A stretch of DNA of 64,000 nt from assembly GCA_009760855.2 (NCBI GenBank), contig WPIO01000094.1:868001-932000 (forward strand), in the 5' to 3' direction. Positions 1-10,937 of the stretch are shown here, one piece after another (positions within the stretch are counted from its first letter, which is position 1; each line of letters begins with the position of its first letter). Both the position numbers and the translations under genes were made by a program. The DNA comes from Cristatella mucedo (taxonomy: Eukaryota > Bryozoa > Phylactolaemata > Cristatellidae). The notes under the pieces are model-generated. The model searched no databases and was not told where the DNA came from. It worked only from the letters and a program-made list of their open reading frames with translations.

Positions 1-546
1 CATCTTGCCACGTGACGAAAGTGTGCCATCTTGCCACGTGACGAAAGTGTGCCATCTTGCCACGTGACGAAAGTGTGCCATCTTGCCACGTGACGAAAGT
101 GTGCCATCTTGCCACGTGACGAAAGTGTGCCATCTTGCCACGTGACGAAAGTGTGCCATCTTGCCACGTGACGAAAGTGTGCCATCTTGCCACGTGACGA
201 AAGTGTGCCATCTTTTCACTTGACGAAAGTGTGCCATCTTGCCACGTGACGAAAGTGTGCCATCTTTTCACTTGACGAAAGTGTGCCATCTTGCCAAGTG
301 ACGAAAGTGTGCCATCTTGCCACGTGACGAAAGTGTGCCATCTTGCCACGTGACGAAAGTGTGCCATCTTTTCACTTGACGAAAGTGTGCCATCTTGCCA
401 AGTGACGAAAGTGCGCCATCTTGCCACGTGACGAAAGTGCGCCATCTTGCCACGTGACGAAAGTGCGCCATCTTGCCACGTGACGAAAGTGCGCCATCTT
501 GCCACGTGACGCAAGTGCGCCATCTTGCCACGTGACGCAAGTGCAA
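1..546. repeat. 26-bp minisatellite, about 21 units
   Basis: A 26-bp unit (CATCTTGCCACGTGACGAAA plus GTGTGC) is repeated head to tail from the window edge to about 546, so the array may extend further left. Variants have TTTTCACTTG instead of TGCCACGTG, AAGTG instead of ACGTG, and GCGCC instead of GTGCC at the right end, so the right side is the more diverged edge. Most units carry the palindrome CACGTG overlapping TGACG. A repeat-derived reading frame on the minus strand is a by-product of the array, not a gene. Confidence 0.95.
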
Positions 547-694
547 CATCTTCCCTCTCTATCGCTTTCTCACTATCATCTAGCTTTCACTATCTCTTTC
601 CCAGTCCCTGTCGAAGCAAGCAACTCATTACTTCGTGAACGTTATATCTGAATTATTGCACCCGTCCCTTGTTGCTACATTTTCATTGTTTTAA

Positions 695-856
695 ATGTCA
701 TCCAAAGTCAACAGTGCCCAGGCCATGCTACTCAGCATGCTAGCATTGCAGAGCTGTATAGAAATGAGACAGCAGCTGGAGCAACAATGCCAGCAAAGCA
801 GGGAGCAAGCCAAGTTAGATCGGCAGCATAGAAAAGACGATACACGTGGCGGCTAA
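695..856 (+). CDS. Possible small protein (53 aa), unrecognised
   Basis: A complete ATG-to-TAA frame of 53 codons starts MSSKVNSAQAM and has a Gln/Glu/Arg-rich second half (MRQQLEQQCQQ, then REQAKLDRQ) that could form a short amphipathic helix. It follows the minisatellite by about 150 bp. I do not recognise the family and see no clear splice signals or poly(A) signal around it. It could be a genuine micro-protein, an exon of a gene to the left, or chance. Confidence 0.2.
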   Translation: MSSKVNSAQAMLLSMLALQSCIEMRQQLEQQCQQSREQAKLDRQHRKDDTRGG

Positions 857-2159
857 CGTGACAAGCAAGTTGTATTAACATACAAGTTGAGCGACATGCT
901 TCGGTGTCATGGCACCATTTTTCGGTGCCACCACTAGTGCTAGTGTGCATATCATTGGCTGGTATCGAATGATTACTTATCTGTTGAAACCCAGCTGGGC
1001 ATATGCAAATGCCGAGATTTAAATAGCAGGTCTCAGGCGTTGGATATTGAGAGTTTGAGGCATACTTGGCACATGCTGTTCTTAAGACAGCTGTCTGCTT
1101 TCCGGAAGGCAGCACTCTGTCCTGTGGCCTTTGTTTAAGTCAGCCATGAAAGCTTTGTGTATAACTTTTTCAAAGTATTCTAGATTAAGAGCAGACTTTC
1201 TATCGTGTTTTTCTTATGTGTATGAATGCTTAACAACTTGGTTGCTGGGCCAGAATTTCCATTGTCGTCGACCTATGTTGAACCAATTTTATGTCTGGTT
1301 TTGGAAGTAGCTTTGTTACTTTTATCGCGTGTCCTGCTCTGGAGCCTGCTACTCGTGGAAGCTGCTTGTGGAGGCCGAGCAGTATACAGCTGCTACTGTA
1401 GCAGCTGCTCAAAGCTCCTCAGGCCTCTGTGCTTGCACTGAACAGCTGGTCCATCATCATCTTTCTGCAGTGCTTTCTACCATCTTTGCTTAGGGCTACT
1501 GCTGCTTTGCTGCTACCGGTCGCAGGCTCACTTCGGGATGGTCTCCCTTTACTAGATGCCAGTCGGCCATCACACACACAGTGCAGTGCTTCCTTCAGGG
1601 GCTGCGCAGCCTGCCCCTCGAGGCTACTTCTGCAGCTCACACTGCTTCATCGTGCTGATGGGCACGAGCTCCATCTGTGTGTGACCTTGTGACATCTGCT
1701 TAAGTGTTCCCTCAATTCGGCTGTAGCAGGAGCATGTGTACTTAAATTTACTTATTGTGTACTTATGTGTTCTTTGTTTCTATGTTTCTTTTATGTTCCT
1801 ATGTACTTCTTAAAGTACTAGTTCCGGCCGTTATGATGAAGCCGGCTGATGGCTTTCGTCTGATCATGCAGAAAAAGACAGCGTCAATTTCTGAATGCTA
1901 CATGCTACATACGTTGTTATACTATCAGTCTCTGGGGTCATATTACCTTGGTAGCGCTTCGGCCGGCTAAACAGGCAGCAAATGGGCGATTAAGGCCATT
2001 CTTGGAACTCGATCAACTCTTGACTCTAGTTGCTTCAGTGCAAAAACCTTTTGGAAGCTTTTTCTATGTGTTTTGTGTCATTGTCCTGCTTCTGAATGTA
2101 ATCCCCCGAAGAGCTTTTGCCCTCGGAATTCCAGGGTTTTTGTGCCAGATCATTTTACT
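857..2159. other. No gene recognised
   Basis: Open frames here are short and lack recognisable motifs, for example the Leu/Ser-rich one at 1226-1441. I see no splice-supported exon and no clear repeat. Confidence 0.5.
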
Positions 2160-2645
2160 CATTATAATAATACATTTGTATAGCGCACTCAGATAACTTA
2201 GTCTCTTTCTATGCACTTAAAATTTGCTGTAAAGTAAGCATATCAATATAGTTTGGGATACAATGCATCAGCCCGCATATGCACTCCAAGAACAGTTCAC
2301 GAAGACACTGCAAATGCAGTGAGGAACGGGTGCATTTTTTAGCTTTTGTCATCAAGTCAGCGGATGTCGTGATGGCAGTCGGGAGTTAGTTTGCCGCTCT
2401 AGGAATCATACGAACTAAAGGCACGGTCTCCAAAGGATTTGAGGTTAGTTCAAGGCACAGCCAATCGACTTGAGTCAGAATAGCTGGTGGTAGGATGCCT
2501 AGCCTGATTAGGAACTGGTTCTGATAGGTAGCCTAGAGCAAGAGAATGGAGGGATTTAAAAGTGAGTCGCGAAACCTTAAAGTCTTTATGCTCCTTGATA
2601 GAGACCCCATGCATGTCGGTGAGAAGTGGTTTGTGTGGCAACTGC
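2160..2645 (-). mobile_element. Diverged CR1/L2-like LINE 3' fragment
   Basis: On the plus strand this begins with the reverse complement of the family's 3' tail (an ATAATA run, then the GCGC...AACTTA tail) and continues into the end of the reverse-transcriptase ORF, around CGAACTAAAGGCACGGTCTC at 2410-2430. It is clearly older than the copies at 10.9, 47.8 and 49.4 kb. Confidence 0.7.
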
Positions 2646-2649
2646 TATG

Positions 2650-3440
2650 CTCACGACAGACAAGCTCATAGTTTCCGTGATCTCTGTCTAATTTTGACCG
2701 ATTTGTTTATTCCTAGTGGTAGAATGGGACTTTTGAGATATGGTTTATGACCTATTGTTACAAGTTGTTCCTATGCATGTTTCTGAATACACGAGCATTC
2801 GTGCACTAGTGCACCGTATCCGCATACACATTCACGTGTGCAGACTGGCACACGCTCGCGCGCACACACACGCACACACATATGCTGGCGCATGTGTTCG
2901 GTGATGGTTAACTGTGCATAGTTAGGCTATTGGCTGTTTATTCTGCCACCGTTAGAGAGGGGAGAGAGAGGGGGGAGATGGAAGTATCCTTTGTCTGCCA
3001 CAACAGAACGAGTATGGTTTCGGGCGTGTCTGACCTCAAGAAGATTAGCCTTGGTAGCCATCGGTTGCTACACATACACACGCATACTCACACATATGCA
3101 GGCACACACGCGTGTAGTACACACATGGGCATGCGTAGGCAGGTGCACTTACTCTAGCACTTCATGCATTCCATGGGTACAACGAATGCACATGCTAGTA
3201 GCTCTAAGTTTGAGTCTTGGCAAGCAAGTCATTATTGCCCACTGCAAGCACTTGAAAGCCAGTAAGCTTCCTTTGCTGCTATTTCCCTCAGACTGCTGAA
3301 TCAGCTAATCTTTGCTTTTACTTTTTTTTATTTTACCATATGTATTATTGCAAGCTTAATGTGATGCTACTGATCATGAACCTGGTGAGCCGTACTTGGC
3401 TCTTTCTGTCTGCTGTTCAGTAATGCTACATATAAATTTA
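2650..3440. other. No gene; CA-rich simple sequence
   Basis: Contains loose (CA)n tracts at about 2850-2885 and 3066-3125. Nothing else can be supported. Confidence 0.5.
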
Positions 3441-3442
3441 TG

Positions 3443-3590
3443 TAACTCATTTGTATAGTGCCCTAACAGAATTTAATCTCTATTCAGGCGCTTCTGATAT
3501 GCCATAGGGCTCGACCCACGACCTCGGTCATCAAATACATTAACCTTGACCTTGCTTGGCACAAGTACCTTAACCACTAGGCTAAATGCT
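3443..3590 (-). mobile_element. SINE-A copy (tRNA-derived)
   Basis: Reverse orientation. The CR1-like tail (CATTTGTATAGTGCCC, then TTTAATCTCTATTCAGGCGC) is followed by the complement of a box B (GGGCTCGACCCACGACCTC) and of a box A-like TTAACCACTAGGCTAAA. This copy is diverged. Confidence 0.75.
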
Positions 3591-3717
3591 ACGATGGTTT
3601 GCAGGTAGCTGGAAAAATTGTGTTGCTCCATGTTAACGTTTGCGGTCGTTAAAGGAAAAGACGACGGTGTCTGCTTCAAATGCAATATTGAGGCACCGAG
3701 ACTAATGCAGCAGTGTT

Positions 3718-4255
3718 CAATAATAAAAATGATTAATAATAATAGTAACACATTTTATAAAGTGCTCTCAGAGAACTTAAATCTCTTTCTAGGCACTTGA
3801 CATTTGCTGCAAAGGAAGCACGATCAAACGGTCAGTTGTAGCATGCTCAATAAACAACAAGAATAGCATGGTTAGAGGTGATATCCGCAGGGTCAGCATG
3901 CAAGTGTAGTTAGTGGCAGCATGCAACGCATAAGCACATAAAAGACGAATCACATGGACCCACTAAATGCTGTCATAAATAGGTACATTTAGTTTCCTTT
4001 TAAATCTTGACAAGTCAGGAGATGTGCTGCAGATCGGGAGTGGGTTCCAGGCTTTTGGAGCACAAGAACTAAAGGCACGGTCTCCAAAAGATTTGAGGTT
4101 TGTATGAGGTATAGTTAAACGGTTAGATTCCGAAAAGCAAGTGAAACAATGCTTAGCCTGGTGGGGGAGTAGATCTGATAGCTAGGCTGGAGCCAACGAA
4201 TGAAGGGACCTAAAGGTGAGTGACGAAACCTTGAAGTTGACACGTTGCTTGACTC
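3718..4255 (-). mobile_element. CR1-like LINE 3' fragment
   Basis: Starts on the plus strand with an AATAATAAT run and the tail complement (AAGTGCTCTCAGAGAACTTA). It continues through the 3' UTR signature (GGTCAGCATGCAAG) into the C-terminal reverse-transcriptase coding region, with many substitutions. Confidence 0.8.
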
Positions 4256-4936
4256 CTTGATAACAGAACGCCGTGCTGTGTGGGAAACAAGACGTGTATG
4301 CCATACTCGGTGCTATGTGGGAAATTCTAGACATAACCGGTCAATGATTGCAATGCTATTACCTTCTGCTCTGCCTGCTACGAGCCTGTGCCTCAATGCC
4401 CTATTCACTGACATTATGGTCTTGGGACCGGCCAGCATCTATGTAGGCTCACTAGAAAGGGTACTCTACTACTACCATTTGACCCCCACTGGCTGAGCAT
4501 AGCATCTCCTATGATAGAGGGTTTGTGGTAGAGGATTAGTGTTCTGAACACTGGGTAACTATACACTTCACCTAGCTGCTGGCCTGAGATATGAGAAACT
4601 ATGCTCCTTGCACACAATGTCATAGCTCTCTGCCAACATCAACAAATTGTTTATGCCCGGCCTTGATGTAGGGGTTGATTACCCCCCCCCCCCCCCGTCA
4701 CAAATAGTCCCCAAATTTAGGGTTGTTCAGTATTGCTTGTAATGTCTTCTCATGTTTGAGCTGTGAGCTTCGAGAATAAGCCTGAGTATGCCGATGGTGC
4801 CATAGCAAAAGCGAGCAACATAAGTCGGCAAGTTTTCATATGCCGGGCGATTCTGTGCAATGATGGAATAACTGATGATTGTTGGCGCTGTGAAAAACCC
4901 GCTCCTAGCTCCTGTCATCGTGCGAACTGTCGGCAG
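4256..4936. other. HEN1 upstream intron sequence
   Basis: No coding signal was recognised. There is a (C)16 run at 4681-4696. The last 35 bases are pyrimidine-rich and end in CGGCAG, the acceptor of the next HEN1 exon. HEN1's N-terminal exon(s) should lie in or beyond this stretch but were not identified. Confidence 0.5.
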
Positions 4937-5196
4937 GTGGTCGACTTCGGATGCGCCGGCTGTCGGCTGATCATGCGCCTGCGGCTGGGCCTCGGACAGC
5001 AGCTCGACTGGATCGTTGGTGTGGACATCGACGCGTCCGAGCTTCGCGCCTGCACGCAGCTCATCCAGCCTTTCGCCATGGAGTGCACAGCTGCCTTCCG
5101 CAGAGGTTCGCCACTGTACACTGCCCTGTTCCAAGGCAGCGTCACTGATTACGACGAACGCCTAGCAAAAGCCGCCATCGTCACCCTCGTTGAAGT
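4937..5196 (+). CDS. HEN1 small RNA 2'-O-methyltransferase, exon with SAM-binding motif
   Basis: HEN1 (HENMT1) uses S-adenosylmethionine to methylate the 2'-OH of the 3'-terminal nucleotide of piRNAs, and of siRNAs in insects, protecting them from tailing and decay. This exon starts after CGGCAG and encodes VVDFGCAGC, the Rossmann motif I of the family, then GVDIDASEL (motif II region) and LFQGSVTDYDERL. It ends in LVEV, where the first metal-binding Glu of the ExxEH motif sits. The donor is GT|gtgagt, phase 2, which joins exactly to the exon at 8987 to give EVIEHL. The frame is open to about 4763, but the part upstream of the acceptor does not resemble HEN1. Preceding exons are missing. The family call is strong; the exact 5' boundary is inferred. 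Confidence 0.88.
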
Positions 5197-5377
5197 GTGA
5201 GTCGGTCGGGTGTGTGCGCCGAGCGCATGCACGCACTGCAGGCATCTCTGAGGAGCGAGCAGCACACGTGAGCGTCGAGCTGCCACCGTAGTGAATGTCC
5301 ATTGTCTGTCCGAAAATGCTCACCTATCAGCTAACTGGTCACTTTAGGTGCGAGTTGTATTATTAATAGTATTAATA

Positions 5378-8082
5378 CAGGGGTGTCCAACACGGTCCGC
5401 GGGCCACAACCCGGCCGCCGAGGTCTTCTATGCGGCCCGCAACGTTATCTCAAAAATATTTGTCACTCCATGTTTTTCGTTAGTTTTTAATCATTACAAA
5501 CGGCGATATAAGGCGCTGTGATGTACTTCATGCGTGCGTGAAGCGTGAAGGTGTCCGAATGGCTATTTTCGTGTGAAGGTAAAACAATCGATTTATTTTG
5601 CTAGCCTTCATGTGAACATTTTGGCGTGAAGGGGTAATATATTTGTGCTACAGTGGCACCATTACGATCACATTTATAACGCTTCCGCAAGCGGAATTAA
5701 CTGTTTCACACTGTGGATAGAAAAAAAGAGCCGTTTCTCAGCTGCTGCTGCACGAACTGGAATCAGTCAGGTAGGTTTTTCAAAAAACGTTGCTATTGCT
5801 ATTGCTCAACTTACTTACTAATACTAAGATATCGCTGTGATAAAATATAAATTAATCAATTCGTAACTGATCTGTATTTTTTATTTCACAGAGAAAAATG
5901 GCGGCGAATGTGAATACTAGCAAAAAACGAAAAATTGACCCAGAAGGAAAACTTCTCAAAGCATCTTGGACTGTAGACTATTTTGTAATGGAACGCTTCG
6001 GTAGGATAATGTGCCTAATATGCCAAGAAACAATTACCGTTGCAAAGGAGTACAATGTTAAGCGACATTTTTCAACAAAGCATGGCGACAGGTACAACAG
6101 CCTCACTGGTCAACTTCGAATTTATCGCATGAACTTGTTGAAACAGAGCGTCATAGGACAGCAGTCATTGTTTACAGCAGTCAGCAACAAGTCTGAGGCT
6201 TCAACCAAAGTAAGTTTTTTAATAGCTGAAGCTATAGCTAAGCGGGGAAAGCATTTTCCGATGGTGAATTTGTTAAGGAATGCCTCAGGCTGTTTACTGG
6301 TCTGGTCTGTCCAGAAAAGAAGTCAGAAGTAGAGAAAGTCGGTCTTTCTCATCAAACATTTGCGAGAAGAGTTGACGAGCTCGCATCCAACATAGAATAA
6401 AGTCTCACTAAAAGACTTGCTGAATACGAATTGTATTCTCTTGCGCTCGACGAAAGCACGGACAATAGCGATACGACTCAACTGTCGGTGTTTGTACACG
6501 GAATAACAGGAAAGTTTGTCATTATCGAAGAACTGTTGATATGTTCAATGAAAGGCACTACAACGGGGAGGGATATTTTGGATCAGGTCAAGAGGGTCCT
6601 CACAAAATTTAATCTTCCTGAAACTAAATTGATTGGTTTAACCACAGACGGAGCCCCTTCAACGACAGGTAGACTCAATGGATTTGTATCTTTAATGGTA
6701 AAATTAGTACCTCACAAAGTTGTCAGTCATCACTGCATCATCCACCAAGAACAGCTATGTGCAAAGATCTTGAGCATGCAACATGTAATGGACAATGTAG
6801 TTTCAACAGTCAATGTGATAAGGTCTCGTGCGCTAAACCACAGACAATTTCAGGCTTTCTTTGAAGAGTTGGGATCAAATCATTGTGATGTTATTTATTT
6901 CTGCCAAGTTCGTTGGCTAAGTAGGGCAAACACGTTAGCCAAGTTTTGGTCACTTCGGGACGAAATAAAAACATTTATGACAGAAAAGAGGAAAGATGTT
7001 GGCTTCCTCGATGACCAGCAGTGGTTGAATGACTTGGTTTTTTTGGTGGACATGACCAAACATCTTGCAGATCTTAATGTCAAACTCCAAGGTAAGGATC
7101 AACTGGTCCATTAAATGTATGAGTGTGTTGTCGCGTTTGTGCAAAAGCTGAAACTTTTCCGGAAACACTTAGATCAGAAGAAACTGTTACATTTCACAAC
7201 ACTAGCAACAAGATCACCTGAAACGCTGGCTCATATGAAGTACTCCACTCTTGTTAGCAAACTTGTTGATGAATTCGAAGAGAGGTTTCAGGATTTCCAA
7301 TAACATGCAGATGACATGAACATGATTAGTAATCCATTTAATATCGATCCATCTGATTCACCTGATGAATTTCAACTCGGACTAATCGACATTCACAATG
7401 ACAACAATTTAAAAACTGCTTATGATCAGCATGACCTTGTTACCTTTTACAAGCAGTGTGTTTCATCGGAGTCTTTTCCTAACCTAGCCAAGCATGCTCG
7501 CAGGTATATTTCACTTTTTGGCAGCACATATTGCTGTGAACAGCTTTTTTCCAGACTGAAAAATGTGAAAACAAAGACTCGATCCGTTCTCACAGATGAA
7601 CATTATCAGGAATCCTTAGAATTGCCACATCCACTGTTGCAGCAGATGTCGACTTTTTATGCAAACAGAAACAATGCCAAATATCTCATTGATGCCTGCA
7701 GTGCAGAAGACATTGAATACCTGTGGCATTTAATTAATCCGAAGACATTAATATTATGTGAGTCCTTGTCATGTAATTTTGTAAGTTTTATAAGTTTCTG
7801 TCTTCATGTTATTAAAATAAAAATCCAAAAGTAAAAGATTGGCCATAATATCTATCGAATTATTTTCCAGGGCACATGATTAAATTTTTATTATTTTTAA
7901 TTATAATTATGCTAAAAAATACTATTATATTGCGGTTTATTTATTAAGTATGATAGTAATAGTCATACTAAATTACGATCTTATTTTCTGATGCGGTCAA
8001 CTATGCCAATTTACATGTGGCCCCCCGGACCTTTTAAATTTTTGAAATGTGGCCCCCAATGCAAAAAGGTTGGACACCCCTG
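5378..8082 (+). mobile_element. Complete hAT DNA transposon with 8-bp TSD, inside a HEN1 intron
   Basis: The element is 2705 bp long. It begins CAGGGGTGTCCAA and ends TTGGACACCCCTG, a perfect 13-bp terminal inverted repeat. It is flanked by the 8-bp direct repeat TATTAATA (5370-5377 and 8083-8090), as expected for hAT. Subterminal GGCCCGC/GGCCC-rich stretches near both ends resemble each other. It carries one transposase gene (5898-7834), now broken. The intact TSD and termini indicate a fairly recent insertion. Confidence 0.95.
5898..7834 (+). pseudogene. hAT transposase (ZBED/GTF2IRD2-like), disabled
   Basis: The frame starts MAANVNTSKKRK and carries a BED-type zinc finger (CLIC...H...H, about residues 40-65). 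The catalytic core follows: ALDESTD, then TTDGAPST, then CIIHQEQLCAK, and a C-terminal hAT dimerisation region with CCEQLFSRLKNVK. The gene is interrupted by a frameshift near 6250 and in-frame TAA codons at about 6396, 7112 and 7301; otherwise the frame is continuous, so all domains are still readable. The product would have cut and pasted the surrounding element. As it stands it cannot make full-length transposase, although fragments such as 6431-7114 remain open. Confidence 0.92.
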
Positions 8083-8399
8083 TATTAATACATGTGTGAC
8101 GCATTCTGAGATGACTAAAACTCTTCCTGGGCGCCTTCCCGCACATGCTTGAAAGGAATCGAGTGATCTGTCGTGAGTGATGTTGCCTTGGTGATGCACG
8201 ATTGCAGCACTTTGCTAAAGTTCACAGTGGAGGATAGATTCTCCTGGGCTGTGCAGAAGCCGTGAGGATCCGAGCTCCTACCTTTACTTTGAGCATCAAG
8301 TCTGTAGTGATGTTTGTGATGTGACTCAGTAGCAAGTTCCAGGCTTTAGCTTAGTAGGAACTGACGGTACAGTCGGCAGACATTTGATTTGGTTAGAAT

Positions 8400-8597
8400 A
8401 GCAGCTACACCATACATGCTGCCACTAACCTTATTTGCATGCTGACACGTGCATGTTACCTCTAACCGTGTTACGCTCGTTGTCATTGAGCATGCTACTC
8501 TTAACCATCCGATCATGCTTCCTTTGCAGCAAATGTAAAGTGCGTAGACAGAGATTAAGTTCACTGAGGGCACTATACAAATATATTATTATTAAAT
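8400..8597 (+). mobile_element. CR1-like LINE 3' UTR and tail
   Basis: Contains the family 3' UTR (CATGCTGCCACTAACC, then TTTGCATGCTGAC), the tail AGAGATTAAGTTC and a terminal ATTATTATT run. Sequence to about 8730 looks like older CR1 coding sequence in the other orientation. Confidence 0.7.
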
Positions 8598-8986
8598 GAC
8601 CAACATATGTGGGGCAGGCGCTACATGATGAGACCTGGCGAGGAAGTAGTTGAGTAAGGTAAGAGGGAGCAATATATGAAGATATCTAAACGATAGTGAC
8701 AAAACTTTGAAGTCGATGATTTAATTGACGATCAGCACCCATTACAAGTCATGAGACAATTAGCATTACTTTACCACTTGTCACTTGCATGACAGGCAAG
8801 CCTAGCTGACAAGCTTAGCACCCTTAGTAAGCATATTCTGTACAGGCAGAAAGATCTGCCAGCAGAGAGTCGCAGAAGTATGAACGTGGCCAAGAATGCA
8901 ATGCCTAGCTTTGGAGCTGCTGCCTGCAGCTGCAGCCAGTGGTTCTCGCTCACACATGCAGTTGGGCTGCTTCTTGATGCTTGCAG

Positions 8987-9169
8987 GATTGAGCACTTGG
9001 ACCAAGCATGTCTCGATGGTTTGGTGACAAACGTTTTCGGGCGATATCGGCCACAACTCGTGATAGTGACGACACCCAATGTTGAATTTAACGTATTGTT
9101 TCCTAATCTAAAGGGGATGCGGCACTACGACCATAAATTCGAGTGGACTCGGCAACAATTTCGTGACTG
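8987..9169 (+). CDS. HEN1 methyltransferase, exon with metal-binding motif
   Basis: The acceptor is a pyrimidine-rich run ending TTGCAG. The exon begins G|ATT GAG CAC, which with the preceding exon's GT completes Val and gives EVIEH, the ExxEH metal-binding motif specific to HEN1. It continues VIVTTPNVEFN and ends around HYDHKFEWTR, whose His is the other conserved Mg/Mn ligand region and whose DHKFEWT is diagnostic. The donor splits the Trp codon (TG|gtgggt, phase 2) and joins exactly to the exon at 13492. Both catalytic motifs are intact, so the core is likely functional. Confidence 0.93.
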
Positions 9170-9455
9170 GTGGGTGCACGCCTTCGTCTTATGCTTCTGG
9201 CTGTGAATATGCATTAGCTTCTACATTCATGTCATGAGCATGTGTCCGTACGTGAGCTGGTGCCTGTGAGTGAGCTGGTGCATGTACCTAAGCTGGTGCC
9301 CGTGGGTGAGCAAGTGCTTGTATATGTGTAAGTGTTTGTGCATAGTATTGATCTACTCATGGGTGAATGCTACTGCCTCGGCATAGCTGTTGATCGATTG
9401 CTAAAAACCTGGAAAACCGTGTTGGGCCAGAAGTAGAAAGTGAAATTATGCAAAA

Positions 9456-9693
9456 ATAATAATAATAATAATTCACTTGATAAAGCGCCATCAGATAACT
9501 TAATCTCTCTCTAGGCGCTTTACATTTGCTGTAAAGTGAAATGCAATTGAATGGTAAGTAAAATCACACTTGAAAAACGAACGAAATGAATAATATGGTT
9601 AGGGGTGACATGCACAGGGTCAGCATGCAAATGTGGTTAGTGGCAGCATGCACAGTGTCAGCACGCATAAGCACATCAAGGACGAATCACAGG
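9456..9693 (-). mobile_element. CR1-like LINE 3' end, 5'-truncated
   Basis: On the plus strand: an (AAT)n run, TTCACTTGATAAAGCG, the tail and 3' UTR, ending abruptly at AAGGACGAATCACAGGG. Only the 3' UTR is present. It abuts an unrelated LINE fragment. Confidence 0.88.
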
Positions 9694-10090
9694 GTCACGG
9701 TTTAACTCAACTGGAGAAGCTTCGATGGCTTGTGGCTGATAAATTGATACAGAGTCAAGTTCATACGTTAACCCACGAGGCCCGCCACGGTTTGAATCCT
9801 TCATACCTAGCTGAACTGCTGTGCCAGTTTCAGCTTACTCGTGCCCTCAGGTCCTGTATGGACAATGAATTAGCTGTTCCATTCTTCCTCTGTAAGACCA
9901 CTAGCAACACAAGCTTTTGCTCTGCAGGTCTTATACTCTGTAACTCGCTTCTATTATTCTTACACAACGACAACTACTTTCCTCCTGCCGACTGTGGCAG
10001 ATCATTCTTTCCAGCCGCACTGAGCTACTACTTCCATGCTACTCTCTACCTCAACTGCCCTCCTGACTCAGCTATGCTTCTCACTTTCTT
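9694..10090 (+). mobile_element. Fragment of a second LINE family (reverse-transcriptase C-terminus)
   Basis: The frame reads EARHGLNPSYLAELL and then TRALRS, which resembles the region just after the reverse-transcriptase domain in CR1/L2/Rex-type LINEs. The same sequence recurs, more diverged, at 34880-34990 and 54050-54380. It differs from the abundant CR1 family in this window. Confidence 0.6.
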
Positions 10091-10235
10091 TTCGTGGTTA
10101 AGGCGCTAGCCTTTAACAACCGAGGTCAAGGTGAATTTTTTTGGTGACCAAGGTCGTGGGCTCATACCGTGTGGCATATGTGAGGCTCCTGAATAGAGAT
10201 TAAGTTCTGTTATAGTGCTATACAAGTAAATGATG
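10091..10235 (+). mobile_element. SINE-A copy (diverged)
   Basis: Box A-like region (TCGTGGTTAAGGCGC), box B-like GGTCGTGGGCTCA and the CR1-like tail (CTGAATAGAGATTAAGTTCT, then TGCTATACAA). Confidence 0.7.
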
Positions 10236-10935
10236 TATTTAGAATTATTTTGTTGTATGAGATTTCTCTATTAATTACTAAATGCGTACCGAAAGCTACT
10301 TAGGCTTTGAATACGATGTAGAAAACTCTCCTGCATAGCACTTACTTAGTCTTTAAGGCTTTGTAGACTTACAGGTGGAGATAATTTACATTACGATACA
10401 TTACATGTTTCATACCCATGAGGAACCGTGTTTTGGCTGTGTTGAATGTGGTGATAGTACTATGAATGCTGCCGTGCTCTGATATTGTCACCAGCTTCTA
10501 CAACGTGTTAGCTGACCTTCTAGATTCTAACTTCTCCTGTTTTGGTCACATGTCTTCGTGGTCTAGCTCGGTTACGAGTACAACATTTGCAGCAAAAGAC
10601 GTCTGGTCCCGAGCAGCTACAGTGTCTTCGTAATATTTGGTGGCAGAAGTTGGTTTATTGCTGATAACCAGTAGCAATCATCTTATGCTAGTCTCATTAC
10701 CTGTGACTCCATCTTTGAGCATTGTATCTGAAACATGGCTTTTGGAAATTGGCTGGATTAAGGCATGTACTGAGTAGGAGATTTCAGTGCATTGACTCCA
10801 GCTGGCTACCGTCATTTAGGAGCCTTTTTAAATATGAGCCATTGCCAAGGATCTGTGCATTATCTGATTTTATTCGCAATTTATACTCCATCTTGCTTAT
10901 ATAATCATATGGAACTTTGCCTTGGTGTAGGTAAA
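10236..10935. other. HEN1 intron, nothing recognised
   Basis: Mixed unique sequence with no ORF that resembles a protein family and no clear repeat. Confidence 0.5.
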
Positions 10936-10937
10936 AG

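Noticed and set aside
1-546. CRISPR array
   Set aside because: Units are contiguous with no unique spacers, in a eukaryotic genome.
268-549. 93-aa minus-strand ORF in the minisatellite
   Set aside because: The 26-bp unit has no stop in any frame on this strand, so the ORF follows from the repeat.
4763-5200. Whole 145-aa ORF as the HEN1 coding start
   Set aside because: The part before 4937 has no resemblance to HEN1, and a good acceptor site precedes the conserved VVDFGC.
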